64,000 nt of DNA, taken from NCBI RefSeq assembly GCF_005519465.1, contig NZ_CP027858.1, positions 6,063,001-6,127,000 on the forward strand, given 5' to 3'. The notes beneath the pieces are model-generated. The model saw nothing but the letters and a program-made list of their open reading frames with translations. It did not search any database and was not told where the DNA came from. The translations under genes were made by a program, and so were the position numbers. This stretch comes from Streptomyces clavuligerus. GTDB taxonomy: Bacteria; Actinomycetota; Actinomycetes; Streptomycetales; Streptomycetaceae. Shown piece after piece: positions 24,379 through 33,539 of the stretch; the stretch's first letter is position 1; every line of letters begins with the position of its first letter.

Positions 24379-26007
24379 TCAGGCGGGGCCGACGGCCTGT
24401 TCGCGCAGCGCCGACACCACGCGCCACAGCGAGGCGGGGGTGGCGAACGTGGCCGCCACCAGCTCGGAGTCCGGGATCGCGATCCCGTACGCCGACTCCA
24501 CCCGCACCAGCACCTCGACCATCGCCAGCGAGTCGAGCCCGGCGGCCTTGAGACTGGTCTGAGAGGTCAGCGGACCCTTGGCCCGCAGCCGCGGCAGCAC
24601 CTCGTGCAGCAGCGCCTCGTACTCCTCGTCCCACGGCGGGGTCGCGGCGGTGTCGGCGCCCGCCTCGGCGGTGATCTCGGTCATGGCGGTGAACTCCTCC
24701 GTACGGTGTACCGGTGCGGGTTGGATGTGCTGGCGCCGCAGCGCGAGCCGGGTCGCGGAGACGGTCTCGCCCCCGTCCACGAGGACTTCGGCGGGGGCCG
24801 GGTGGCCGAGGAAGCCCAGCAGGCTGGCCGAGAGTCCGTACGCCCCCACGTTGGGGAAGACGAGCAGATCGCCCGCCGCCACCCCGGGCAGCTCGGCCGC
24901 GCGCGCCAGGATGTCCGCCGGGGTGCACAGCGGACCGGCCAGGGTCACCGTGCCCGGTTCCCCGTCCGTCTCCCCGTCCGTCTTCCCGTCCGTCTCCGCG
25001 GCCCCCGCGCCCTGGTCGGGAAGCACCGGCGGAACGAGCGGCTGCGCGGAGAGCGGCAGCAGCCGCCCCAGGCCCGAGAGGCCGCCCAGATGGTTGATCC
25101 CGGAGTCCAGGACCGCGTAGTCGCTGCCCCGGCTGTGCTTGACGTCGGTGACGGTGACCACCAGTCGTCCGCTGTCGCCCACCAGATAGCGGCCGGACTC
25201 GAACGCGACCACCGGCTCACCGTCCCGCCAGCCCGGCAGATGCTCGTCCAGCACGGTGCTCAGCGCGGTCCGCAGCCCCCGGTAGACGGGCCGCTCGCCC
25301 GGTGTCGCGTACGGGGCCGAGAAGCCCCCGCCCAGGTCCAGCAGGTGCAGCGGGATGCCCAGCTCCTCCCGGAGCTGCGCCGCCGTGCGCACGCTCTGTG
25401 CCAGCTCGGCCAGGAGACCCGCCTCGTCACGGGCGTTGGTGAGCGGGAAGAAGTGCATCCCGACGATCCGGGTGCCCTGCACCAGCAGCCGCGCCCGCTG
25501 CTCCGTCAGCCCGTCGAGGTCGAAGCCGAACTGCGAGGGCCCGCCGGTCATCCGCAGCCCCGCCTGGCCCGGTGCCCCCGCCGCGTTGATCCGCAGCACA
25601 CAGTCGGCGGTGACGCCCTGCGCCGCCGCCGCGGCCCCGATGCGCTCCAGATCGCCGAAGGACTCGGCGGAGAAGGTCCGCATCCCCGCCGCGACGGCCT
25701 CGTCCAGTTCGGCCCGTACCTTGCCGGGGCCCGAGTACATCAGCTCGGCCGCCGGGTGGCCCGCCTCCAGGGCGGCGGCCAGCTCCCCGCGCGAGGTGAC
25801 CTCGGCGCGGGCGCCGCCCCGGCGCAGCTCGGCGACGAGCCCCGGGTGCGGATTGGCCTTGAGCGAGTAGTAGATCCGGCTGGGCTGGGGCAGCGCCGCC
25901 CGCAGATCCTCCAGGGCGGCCCGTACCCGCGCCAGGTCGTAGATGTACAGCGGACTGCCGTACCGCTCGACCAGCAGCCGTTCGGCCGCGGTCCTCTCAG
26001 TCGTCAT
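24379..26007 (-). CDS. PLP-dependent aminoacyl-ACP decarboxylase fused to an acyl carrier protein
   Basis: A 542-residue open frame joining two normally separate proteins. Residues 1 to about 425 are a fold-type III PLP decarboxylase (ornithine/diaminopimelate family): K50 in YYSLKANPH binds PLP, LDLGGGFSAPY binds phosphate, GPLCTPADIL carries the active-site Cys, and NVGAYGLSASLLGF closes the site. A short linker (about 430-455) leads to an ACP with GLDSLAMVEVL; Ser493 is the phosphopantetheine site. The ACP part keeps its own ATG at 24684, ten bases after CGGAGGAG, so free ACP may also be made. The start 26007 overlaps the ligase stop by 11 bases. By analogy with BtrK/BtrI and VinO/VinL it would decarboxylate an amino acid held on the carrier. 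Confidence 0.88.
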   Translation of the reverse strand: MTTERTAAERLLVERYGSPLYIYDLARVRAALEDLRAALPQPSRIYYSLKANPHPGLVAELRRGGARAEVTSRGELAAALEAGHPAAELMYSGPGKVRAELDEAVAAGMRTFSAESFGDLERIGAAAAAQGVTADCVLRINAAGAPGQAGLRMTGGPSQFGFDLDGLTEQRARLLVQGTRIVGMHFFPLTNARDEAGLLAELAQSVRTAAQLREELGIPLHLLDLGGGFSAPYATPGERPVYRGLRTALSTVLDEHLPGWRDGEPVVAFESGRYLVGDSGRLVVTVTDVKHSRGSDYAVLDSGINHLGGLSGLGRLLPLSAQPLVPPVLPDQGAGAAETDGKTDGETDGEPGTVTLAGPLCTPADILARAAELPGVAAGDLLVFPNVGAYGLSASLLGFLGHPAPAEVLVDGGETVSATRLALRRQHIQPAPVHRTEEFTAMTEITAEAGADTAATPPWDEEYEALLHEVLPRLRAKGPLTSQTSLKAAGLDSLAMVEVLVRVESAYGIAIPDSELVAATFATPASLWRVVSALREQAVGPA

Positions 26008-27577
26008 CGGTTCCCTCCACCAGCCGCCTGCGCAGCTCCTTGCGGTCCGTCTTGCCGTTGGGGGTGAGCGGGAGCGCGTCCAGCACCCGGCAGTCGTCCG
26101 GGACCTTGGCCGCCTCAAGGCGCTCGCCCAGCCGGGCCAGCACCTGTTCGGCGCCGAGCGGACCGGTGACGAACAGGACCATGTCCCGGTCCTCCTCGGG
26201 CACCAGCAGCGCCGCCTCGCGCACCCCGTCGATGTCCAGCGCCGCCGCCTCGATCTCGACGCTGCTCATCCGGGAGCCGCGCCGCTTGAACAGATCGTCC
26301 CGGCGGCCCTGGAAGTGCACATGGCCGTCCTCGTCCAGCCAGCCGTAGTCCCCGGTGTGCAGGGTGACCGCACCCGACCCGGGATCGTGCCGGAAGCGCA
26401 GCGCCGTCTGCTCCGGCGCCCGCCAGTACCCCGCCATCACATGCGGGCCGCGGACGCAGAGTTCGCCGATCTCGCGGGGCGGCACCGGCCGTCCGTCGTC
26501 GTCCAGCGCCAGCACCTCGGTGCCGTCCAGCGCCGTGCCGACCGAGCCGGGGCGGGCCAGGTCGCCGTCGGGCTCCAGGATGGTGATCCGTTTGCACTCG
26601 GTCGTGCCGTACATGGGGGCGACCGCCGCTCCCGGGAACGCCTCCCGCAGCGAGGCGATCAGCGGGGCGTTGAGCGCGGCCCCGGTGTTGGTGAACAGCC
26701 GGACGCGGGTGGGCCTCGGGTCCCGGCCGCCGAGCCGCACCAGCAGTTCGCCCAGGGACGGCACCAGCGGCACCACGGTCGCGCCGTGGTCGCGGGCGAA
26801 GCCGAGGAGGCGGGCGTGGTCGGCGGGGCCCGACAGCAGCAGCTCGGCCCCGGCCAGCGCGGACAGCAGGATCTGGAAGAGGCCGTAGTCGAAGGAGAGC
26901 GGCACCGCCGTGAGGACGACGTCCTCGGGGGTGTAGCCGAGCCGGGCGGCGATGGCGCGCGCCGCGAACGTCACCGGGGCGTGCGGACAGGCCACCGCCT
27001 TCGGCGCCGAGGTGCTGCCCGAGGTGTAGATCAGCAGCGCCAGCCGGTCGGCGGGGACGTCCCGCTCGACCCGGGCGTCCGGCGCCTCGGCCGGTCCGCT
27101 CAGATCCAGCTCGCCGACCGTGGTGACGGGCACCCCGGCGGGCCAGTGCAGCCCGTCGGCGACGGAGCGCTCCGCGTCCTCCGCGACGATCAGGGAGGGC
27201 TCGGAGTCCGCGAGCACGGCCCGGAGGTGGAACGCCTTCATCCCCGGGTTGATCGGCACCAGCACGGCCCCGCGCCGCCAGGTCCCGTACAGCAGCGCGG
27301 TGAACTCCCGCACACTGCCCACCCGGGCCAGCACCCGGTCGCCGGGCTGGATGCCGTATCCGTCGAGGACCCGGGCGAACGAGTCGGCGGCGGCGTCGAG
27401 ATCGGCGTACGTCCATACGCCGTAGCGGTCCCGCACGGCCGGGGCGTCGGGGCCCTTGGCGACGGCGGCGGTCAGGAACGCCTCGGCGGCGTTCTCGACC
27501 CGCGGGGCCCCGGGGGTGCCGACGGCGTCGTCGATCAGAGCCGTCGCGGGCCAGGTGTCGGACGTGGGAGCGGTCAT
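25997..27577 (-). CDS. AMP-dependent acyl/aminoacyl ligase (carrier-protein loading)
   Basis: A 526-residue ANL-superfamily adenylating enzyme. Core motifs: YTSGSTSAPKAV (P-loop, slightly degenerate), MYGTTECKR, HTGDYGWLDEDG and the C-terminal PLTPNGKTDRKEL with the catalytic Lys. It activates a carboxylic or amino acid with ATP and should load it on the ACP domain of the next gene, which its 3' end overlaps. The start at 27577 overlaps the stop of the ketosynthase-like gene (ATGA), so translation is coupled throughout. There is no NRPS condensation or thiolation domain, so it is a free-standing loader as in butirosin or vicenistatin pathways. The substrate cannot be told from sequence. Confidence 0.9.
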   Translation of the reverse strand: MTAPTSDTWPATALIDDAVGTPGAPRVENAAEAFLTAAVAKGPDAPAVRDRYGVWTYADLDAAADSFARVLDGYGIQPGDRVLARVGSVREFTALLYGTWRRGAVLVPINPGMKAFHLRAVLADSEPSLIVAEDAERSVADGLHWPAGVPVTTVGELDLSGPAEAPDARVERDVPADRLALLIYTSGSTSAPKAVACPHAPVTFAARAIAARLGYTPEDVVLTAVPLSFDYGLFQILLSALAGAELLLSGPADHARLLGFARDHGATVVPLVPSLGELLVRLGGRDPRPTRVRLFTNTGAALNAPLIASLREAFPGAAVAPMYGTTECKRITILEPDGDLARPGSVGTALDGTEVLALDDDGRPVPPREIGELCVRGPHVMAGYWRAPEQTALRFRHDPGSGAVTLHTGDYGWLDEDGHVHFQGRRDDLFKRRGSRMSSVEIEAAALDIDGVREAALLVPEEDRDMVLFVTGPLGAEQVLARLGERLEAAKVPDDCRVLDALPLTPNGKTDRKELRRRLVEGTDDD

Positions 27578-28638
27578 GACGCTGCCTCCGGGCTCGGTCC
27601 GCCGCCGGCCGGTGCGGCCCAGCCGGGTGCGGCGGTGATCTCCAGTACGGCGCAGCTCGCGGCGCCGGGGCCGGCGGAGAGCATCAGCACCCGGTCACTC
27701 GGTGCGAGCCTGCCCCGCTCGGCGAGGTCGTTGAGGGCGGCGAACTGGTCGCCCGCGCCCAGGTGTCCGGCGTGGCTGCCGAACTCCCAGGTGGTGCGCT
27801 CGCCCGGCACTCCGAGGAGCTGTTCGGCCTGCCGCTCCATCTTGTTCCGGCCACCGGTCGGGAGCACCGCCCACGCGAGGTCCGACGCCTGGGTGTCCGC
27901 CTCGGCGAGCGCCGTGTCGACGGCGCCCTTGACCATGGCGATCAGCCGGTCGGTGGCCTCGCGGACATGGCCGCCCCGGGTGCGCAGATAGTGCCCGAAC
28001 CGGGCCGCGTGGTCATAGGGTTCGGCGGTGGGCAGCGGGGTGAGTCCGGCGCCCCGGGCGAGGGCCTCCATCCGGTTGTCGGCGCGGGTGACGGTCGACA
28101 GCACCCGGGCGAAGCCGCCCCGGTTGGACAGCACCAGCGCGGTGCCGCCGTCGCCGTAGACCAGACCGGCCTCGGCGCTCCAGCGGTTGATCAGCGGCTC
28201 GGCGAAGCGGTCGGCGGTGGTGAGCACCGCGGCGGCCGGGCCGGGCTCGGCGCCGAGCCGCAGCGCCGCCTGCTCCAGCGAGGCGACGGCCGCGTTGCAC
28301 TCCTGCTTGACCTCGAAGGCGGGCACGGACCAGTGGACGGCGTGGTCGGCGACGTACGAGGCCACCGGCCACATGGTCTGCCCCTGGAACCAGACGTAGT
28401 GGTGCAGCAGCAGCCGCACGTCCCCGGGGTCGACTCCGGACCGCTTGAGGGCGGTGGTGGCCGCGTGGACGGCCATGTCGGGCGGTGCGACGTCGTCCCC
28501 GGCCACCCGGACCGACAGCAGGCCGTCGGCCTCCCACTGCTCCGGGTCGTACTCACCCGCCTCCACGGCGGCGCGGGCGGGATACGGTTCGGGGAGCCAG
28601 GCACCCGTTCCCGCCACGTAAACGCTTTCCCAGCGCAT
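27574..28638 (-). CDS. Ketosynthase III-like protein 2 (probable acyltransferase type)
   Basis: A 354-residue paralogue of the protein at 23295, first gene of the core operon. The N-termini match closely (MRWESVYVAGTGAWL here). The nucleophile is C114 in VKQECNAAVAS. As in its paralogue the canonical HQAN is missing (AVLPTGGRNKMERQ instead), and GHLGAGDQFAALND stands in the Asn loop. The two may form a heterodimer or act on different acyl or amine partners. The start ATG 28638 is followed upstream by a SARP-type promoter about 90-120 bases away. The gene overlaps the ligase by ATGA. Confidence 0.85.
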   Translation of the reverse strand: MRWESVYVAGTGAWLPEPYPARAAVEAGEYDPEQWEADGLLSVRVAGDDVAPPDMAVHAATTALKRSGVDPGDVRLLLHHYVWFQGQTMWPVASYVADHAVHWSVPAFEVKQECNAAVASLEQAALRLGAEPGPAAAVLTTADRFAEPLINRWSAEAGLVYGDGGTALVLSNRGGFARVLSTVTRADNRMEALARGAGLTPLPTAEPYDHAARFGHYLRTRGGHVREATDRLIAMVKGAVDTALAEADTQASDLAWAVLPTGGRNKMERQAEQLLGVPGERTTWEFGSHAGHLGAGDQFAALNDLAERGRLAPSDRVLMLSAGPGAASCAVLEITAAPGWAAPAGGGPSPEAAS

Positions 28639-28724
28639 GGTTCTCCCATCGTCGGTGGGCCGGTCCGCGGTGGCCGCCGCACGCCGGGGCGTGCGGCGGC
28701 TCCCCGGAATCCGCCCTCGCGTGG

Positions 28725-28757
28725 ATGCTCCGCCCACCTGCTTTGGCCTGGCTAAAA
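28725..28757 (-). promoter_or_regulatory. SARP-type box and -10 for the core ketosynthase-ligase-decarboxylase operon
   Basis: On the - strand: TTTTAGC-CAGG-CCAAAGC (28757-28740), nine bases, then GAGCAT (28730-28725). This promoter would drive all four genes down to 23295. Confidence 0.65.
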
Positions 28758-28812
28758 GACGAGGTGACCGCAGGACGGCGGGACGGCACCCGGGGTCGGC
28801 GGGCATGGCGAA

Positions 28813-28841
28813 GGCCCCGGACCGGGTGGTGGTCCGGGGCC
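28813..28841. terminator. Terminator after MFS exporter 1
   Basis: An 11-bp perfect stem, GGCCCCGGACC and complement, with a seven-base loop. It begins 19 bases after the stop codon at 28860. Confidence 0.75.
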
Positions 28842-28859
28842 GGGGCGCACCGGGGCGGC

Positions 28860-30230
28860 TCACGGCGCCGCGGCCCCCGTGGCGGTCCGCCCACCGGTCG
28901 GCGGCCCATCGGTCGGCGGCGTCCCGGCCGGCGGCGTCCCGGCCGGCGGGTCGGGGGCCGGGCCCGGCGGGCCCTCCTGGGCGCTCGGGAGCGGTGTCCC
29001 GGAGTCCGCCGCGCGCCCCGCCGCACGGGCGGCGACCAGCACCGCCAGCACCAGGACCATCGGCACCGCCATCGCCACCCGGTAGGAGACCCCCGCGCCG
29101 ACCGCGCCGATCAGCGGCGGCCCGATCAGGAACCCCACATAGTTGAAGAGGTTCACCCGCGCGATGGCCGAATCCTGTGCCCCGGGCAGGGTCCGCGCGC
29201 CCAGCGAGAAGAGCTGAGGGATCATCACGGAGAGCCCGGCGCCCAGGACACCGAAGCCGAGCACACCGGCCCAGGGCCCCGGCGCCACCGCGACCACCGC
29301 GAAGCCCGCCGCCGAGAGCAGCGCTCCCGCCCGGAGCACCGCCGCCGCGCCGAAGCGGCGCACCCACCCGTCGCCCAGGCCGCGTCCCACCAGCGTCGCG
29401 ACCATGTAGAGGGTGTACGGGACGGTCGCCGTCGCCTCGGAGCTGTGCAGCGTGTCCTCAAGGAACTTGGCGCTCCAGTTGGTGGCGGTCGAATCGGCGA
29501 CGACCGCCACGGTCATGATCAGACAGAGCGGCAGCAGCGGTTTCCAGGGCACGCCCCGCTCCTTCGCGGACCGCCCCGTTCCGCTCCCGGCGGACTTCCG
29601 TGCCGCACCGGCCGTGCCGGCAGCGTCGGCCGTGCCTGTCGCACCGGCCGTGCCGCCCGGCTGTCCAACGCCCCGGCTCAGCCGTGGACCGACCCCGGCG
29701 GCGAGCGGCATCAGCACCAGCGCCGCCGTCGTGTAGAGCACCCCCAGCGGGACGTCCCAGTGCGCCCCGGCCCAGGCCAGCACCGAGCCCACGATGCCAC
29801 CGAGGCTGGCGGCGCCGTGGAAGCGCAGGATGACGCTGCGGCCGTAGGAACGCTCGATCGCCACCGCCGTCATGTTCAGCGTGGCCTCCATCGCCCCGGT
29901 CAGCAGCCCGAACACCGCGAGCGCCAGGGCGAGCTGCCAGACCTCGTCCCCCGCCCCCGCCGTGATCAGCGTCAGACAGAGCACCGGCTGCACCGTACGG
30001 ACCACGGTCGTGGCGGGCAGCGCGCGCACCACGCGCACGGCGGCCAGACTGCCGGCCCCCGCGAGCAGCGGAACCGCGGCCAGGAAGGCCGGGAGCGCGG
30101 CGTCGCTGAGGCCGTAACGGTCCTGGATCGCGGGGATTCGGGTCACCAGCAGCGCGAAGAACGCGCCGTGGACGAGGAAGATCAGCAGCAGTGCCGAGCG
30201 GGCCTGCCTCAGCCGTGCCGGGACCTCCAT
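28860..30230 (-). CDS. MFS transporter 1
   Basis: A 456-residue, about 12-helix major facilitator. The first helices carry FFALLVTRIPAIQDRYG and the central loop (about residues 205-235) is long and Gly/Ala/Thr-rich. The C-terminal tail after the last helix is a Pro-rich tandem repeat (PPAGTPPAGTPPTDGPP), which also serves as spacer before the terminator. The second half begins with PWKPLLPLCLIMTVAVV. Its SARP-type promoter lies 50-82 bases upstream of ATG 30230. It is divergent from a second MFS gene. Probably an exporter of the locus product or an intermediate; direction and substrate are inferred from context. Confidence 0.88.
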   Translation of the reverse strand: MEVPARLRQARSALLLIFLVHGAFFALLVTRIPAIQDRYGLSDAALPAFLAAVPLLAGAGSLAAVRVVRALPATTVVRTVQPVLCLTLITAGAGDEVWQLALALAVFGLLTGAMEATLNMTAVAIERSYGRSVILRFHGAASLGGIVGSVLAWAGAHWDVPLGVLYTTAALVLMPLAAGVGPRLSRGVGQPGGTAGATGTADAAGTAGAARKSAGSGTGRSAKERGVPWKPLLPLCLIMTVAVVADSTATNWSAKFLEDTLHSSEATATVPYTLYMVATLVGRGLGDGWVRRFGAAAVLRAGALLSAAGFAVVAVAPGPWAGVLGFGVLGAGLSVMIPQLFSLGARTLPGAQDSAIARVNLFNYVGFLIGPPLIGAVGAGVSYRVAMAVPMVLVLAVLVAARAAGRAADSGTPLPSAQEGPPGPAPDPPAGTPPAGTPPTDGPPTGGRTATGAAAP

Positions 30231-30279
30231 GGCACACCCCCTTCGGTCGGTCGCCGTCTCGGCCGAGCACGGCCCCGGC

Positions 30280-30312
30280 ACCGTAGGGAGCGGCGCTGAA
30301 GTCCCGCTAGAG
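30280..30312 (-). promoter_or_regulatory. SARP-type box and -10 for MFS exporter 1
   Basis: On the - strand: CTCTAGC-GGGA-CTTCAGC (30312-30295), nine bases, then TACGGT (30285-30280). No matching box faces the divergent MFS gene at 30467. Confidence 0.7.
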
Positions 30313-30466
30313 CGCCCGGTGGGCGGGGCCGCGGTCGGCAGCGCCCGGGACCTGGCGCAAGGCGCCCTACAGGGCGGCCCGGGAGGGTGGGACGGCCCGG
30401 CCCGTCCCGTTCCGCTCCGGGGGGACCCGCCGGGGCCGCCGCTCCCGCTCCGACGAAAGGCCCCCC

Positions 30467-32047
30467 ATGCAGAGCACCGGTACACGGCACGGCACCGGTA
30501 CGGACGGACCCGCGGCCGGGCATCCGCGCCGCTGGTGGATCCTCGGCGTGCTCTCCGTCGCGCTGTTCTCGATCGTGCTCAACAACGGCCTGCTCAACGT
30601 GGCGATCCCCGGGATGATGCGCGGCCTCGACGCCGACATCGGCGAACTCCAGTTCATCGTGGACGGCTACGCCCTGGTGCTCGCCGGGGCGCTGCTCACC
30701 GCCGGGACCCTCTCCGACCGGTACGGGCACAAACGTGCCACGCTGCTGGGCGCCGCCGTCTTCGGCGCGGGCTCCGTGGTGGGGGCCGTCGCCGACAGCA
30801 CCGGACAACTGGTCTGCGCCCGTGCCCTGATGGGCCTCGGCGCCGCCTTCATCATGCCGGGGACCCTCGCCGTGCTGGTGCATGTCTTCCCCGCCGGGGA
30901 ACGGGCCCGCGCGATCGGGCTCTGGAGCGGGGCGTCCGCGCTGGGTGTCGCCGCCGGGCCCGTCATCGGCGGCTTCCTCGTCGCCCACTTCTGGTGGGGG
31001 TCGGTCTTCGTGGTGAACCTGGTGCCCGTGGCCGTGGTCCTGATCGCGGGGGCGCTGCTGCTGCCGGAGTCCGCCGCGGCCGAACCGCGCCGCCCCGACC
31101 CGGTCGGCGCGCTGCTCGGCACCGTCGCCATGGTCGCGCTGGTCTTCGCCGTCATCCGGGTCTCGAAGGACGGCTGGACGGCGGCCGGGCCGCTGACCGG
31201 GTTCACGCTCGCCGCCGTCGCCGGGACCGCGTTCGTCCTGTGGGAGCGCGCGCACCCCAGCCCGATGATCGACTTCGAACTGCTGCGCAGAGCCCCGTTC
31301 ATCGGCGCGAGCGTCAGCATCCTGCTGCTGATGTTCGGCCTGGCGGGCACGTTGTTCGTGCTCACCCAGCGGCTCCAGTTCGTCCTCGGGTACGGGGCCC
31401 TCACGGCCGGGCTCGCCGTGATGCCGGTCGCGTTCGCGGTCCTGCTCGGGACGCTGGCCACGCCCGCGCTGGTCCGCCGGGCCGGGCCGGGCGGCTGTGT
31501 CGCCGCGGGGCTCGGGACCGGCGCCGCGGGCATCCTCGTCGTCGCCCACGTCGGCGGCGGCTACCCGGCCGTGCTCGGCGGGCTGCTGCTCGCGGGCGCC
31601 GGTATGGGGCTCGCCATCGGCCCCACGACCGACGTGGTGATGTCGCTGGTGCCGCCCGAGCGCTCCGGGGCCACCGGCTCGCTCGACATGACCATGCAGG
31701 AGCTGGGGAACGCGCTGGGTGTCGCCGTCGTCGGCAGCGTGCTCGCCCACGACTACGCCGCCGCGGCGGACTCCGCGGCGCTCCCCGACGCGGCGGGCAC
31801 CACCCTCGACACCGCGCTCCGGTTCGCCGAGAGCACCGGCGGCCCGGCGGGCGCGGCGGTGGCCGATGCCGCGCGGGACGCCTTCGACGGCGCCGCCGCC
31901 GCCGGGCTCACCGTGGGCGCGGCGGGCGCGGCGCTCGGAGTCCTCGTCGCCGCCGTCCTGCTCCCCGGCCGCGACCGCACACCACCCTCCCCGCCCTCCG
32001 CTCCCCGGGCCCCGACACGCCCCCTGGCGGAGACCCCCGCCCCCTGA
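30467..32047 (+). CDS. MFS drug-exporter (DHA2-like, 14 helices)
   Basis: A 526-residue proton-driven exporter. Motif A (GTLSDRYGHKRATLLG), motif B/C-like segments (ARALMGLGAAFIMPGTLAV, GPVIGGFLV) and about 14 hydrophobic helices match the DHA2 drug:H+ antiporter group. The N-terminal 20 residues are polar. The C-terminus ends in a Pro-rich tail. Such transporters in antibiotic loci usually give self-resistance. GACGAAAGGCCC precedes ATG 30467. It has no clear SARP box, so expression may be constitutive or from another regulator. A 1.5-kb non-coding tract follows. Confidence 0.92.
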   Translation: MQSTGTRHGTGTDGPAAGHPRRWWILGVLSVALFSIVLNNGLLNVAIPGMMRGLDADIGELQFIVDGYALVLAGALLTAGTLSDRYGHKRATLLGAAVFGAGSVVGAVADSTGQLVCARALMGLGAAFIMPGTLAVLVHVFPAGERARAIGLWSGASALGVAAGPVIGGFLVAHFWWGSVFVVNLVPVAVVLIAGALLLPESAAAEPRRPDPVGALLGTVAMVALVFAVIRVSKDGWTAAGPLTGFTLAAVAGTAFVLWERAHPSPMIDFELLRRAPFIGASVSILLLMFGLAGTLFVLTQRLQFVLGYGALTAGLAVMPVAFAVLLGTLATPALVRRAGPGGCVAAGLGTGAAGILVVAHVGGGYPAVLGGLLLAGAGMGLAIGPTTDVVMSLVPPERSGATGSLDMTMQELGNALGVAVVGSVLAHDYAAAADSAALPDAAGTTLDTALRFAESTGGPAGAAVADAARDAFDGAAAAGLTVGAAGAALGVLVAAVLLPGRDRTPPSPPSAPRAPTRPLAETPAP

Positions 32048-33539
32048 CCCACCCTCGATGACCCGCGCCCGCGCCGCCCCTCAACGCCACACCGCGCGGA
32101 CGCGGCGACGGCCCGCAGGGGTCCGGGCTGGGCCGCGTGGGCCGGTGGCGGGGCCGGGTGCCCTGTCTCCCACGTCCCGGCACGCCCCTGGGGGAACGCC
32201 CCGCCGTGGGGACGGGCGGTGGACCACTCCGAGGCGGTCCGTCGGCTCCGCACGGGCCGTCCGCTGTCCGCTGTCCGCCCCCGTTCGCGTGGGCCGGGCG
32301 GCGGAGTGCCGTGCTGTGCCCCTCCGCGTCACACCCCCCTGTTTCCGGCGCCGTGGAACGCCCCCTGTGGGGGAAGCTCCTGCTCGATGGCCCGTGCCCC
32401 GTGCTGTGCGCCTCCGGACGAGCCGCCGGGTACGGCCCGCCGGGGTCCGGCTGCGGTTGCGTGGGCGAAGCGACGGCCCGCCGCAGTCTGGCCCCGGCCA
32501 CGGGGCCGGGTGCCCCGTTCCGCGCGTCCAGTGACGCTTCCTGGCGGGGACCCCCGCCCGCGTGCCGCGCCTTCGTGGAGGCGGGCGCGGGAGCAGCCCG
32601 AGGCGGTCCGTCGGCTCCGTACCGGCCCGCCCGCCGTCCGCCCCGTCCGCCCCGTTCGCGCGGGCCGGTGGCGGGGCCGGGTGCCCTGTCTCCCACGTCC
32701 CGGAACGCCCCCGCCGCGCGGGCCCGTCCGCCGTGCGCCCGGCCCCGGCGGCGGAGCCCCGTGCCTCGGACGCCGCGTCCTGTGGTGTGCGCCGCCGCGC
32801 GGTCCGTGCCGAAGGAGATCGGCTCTCCGTACGCGTACGGGGCCGCGCGGCCCCACCCCGGTGGGTTCGTTCCCGCCCGTGTGCGTCGACGCGATGGGGC
32901 GCCGTGTGGGCGCATGCCGTACGCGGCGGTGGCGGGTTTTCGCCCCCTCGCTCATCGCCGCGCCCGATGAACGCCCAAAGGGGGCGCTTCGCTCCGGTAC
33001 CGCCTCCCCGGCCGCCGCCCCGGTACGGTCCTCGCGCGCGGGAAGGGGGCGGGTGGGGGAGTCCGTTCAGGGGGCCGACCCGGTGCCCCGGTGGGGCGGC
33101 CGGTGTACGCGTGTACCGGTCCGTGCCGGTACTCCGCGACCGCGCATCGCTCTCGGGCGGTCCGGTACTGGACCGCCCGAGACATCCGATGACCGACGGG
33201 GCCTCGGTACCCGGTGCGTCCGGCGGCCGTTCATCGCTCCGGGGCTGCCGCCGGACGCGTCGGCTCTGTACGCGGGCTGCCCGGCGGCGGCCCCTCCCGG
33301 CCCTGCGGCGCGTCCGGCGGCGGGCGGTCCCGCAGACCGGTGCGGTGTCCCGGCGGGGGCGACGCCCGTACGCATCCGCCGCTGGGTTTCCCGCGCGGGG
33401 TGCCGCCCGTGGGCACCCGCCCCGGTCGGCGCCGCGCGCACCGGCCGCACAGGCGTCCCGCCGGGCGCACGCGGACGGCCGCCGTCCTCCCTGCCACGGG
33501 GAGGCGGCGGCCCGGCCCGCGCCCGGTGCCGGCGGTGTG
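32048..33539. repeat. 1.5-kb non-coding tract with dispersed degenerate repeats
   Basis: No frame here has a believable start, ribosome site and protein pattern; many frames are open only because of high GC. Two modules recur. Module A (GGTGGCGGGGCCGGGTGCCC and about 28 more bases) is at about 32139 and 32662, nearly identical. Module B (CCGAGGCGGTCCGTCGGCTC and about 45 more bases) is at about 32229 and 32598. The order is A-B then B-A, and further weaker pieces of both occur between them. The part after 32800 shows no clear repeats. The tract separates convergent MFS and thioesterase genes. Confidence 0.6.

Noticed and set aside
24379..24684. A purely separate ACP gene
   Set aside because: The ACP start is plausible, but the decarboxylase frame has no stop before it, so the fused gene is annotated and the internal start noted there.
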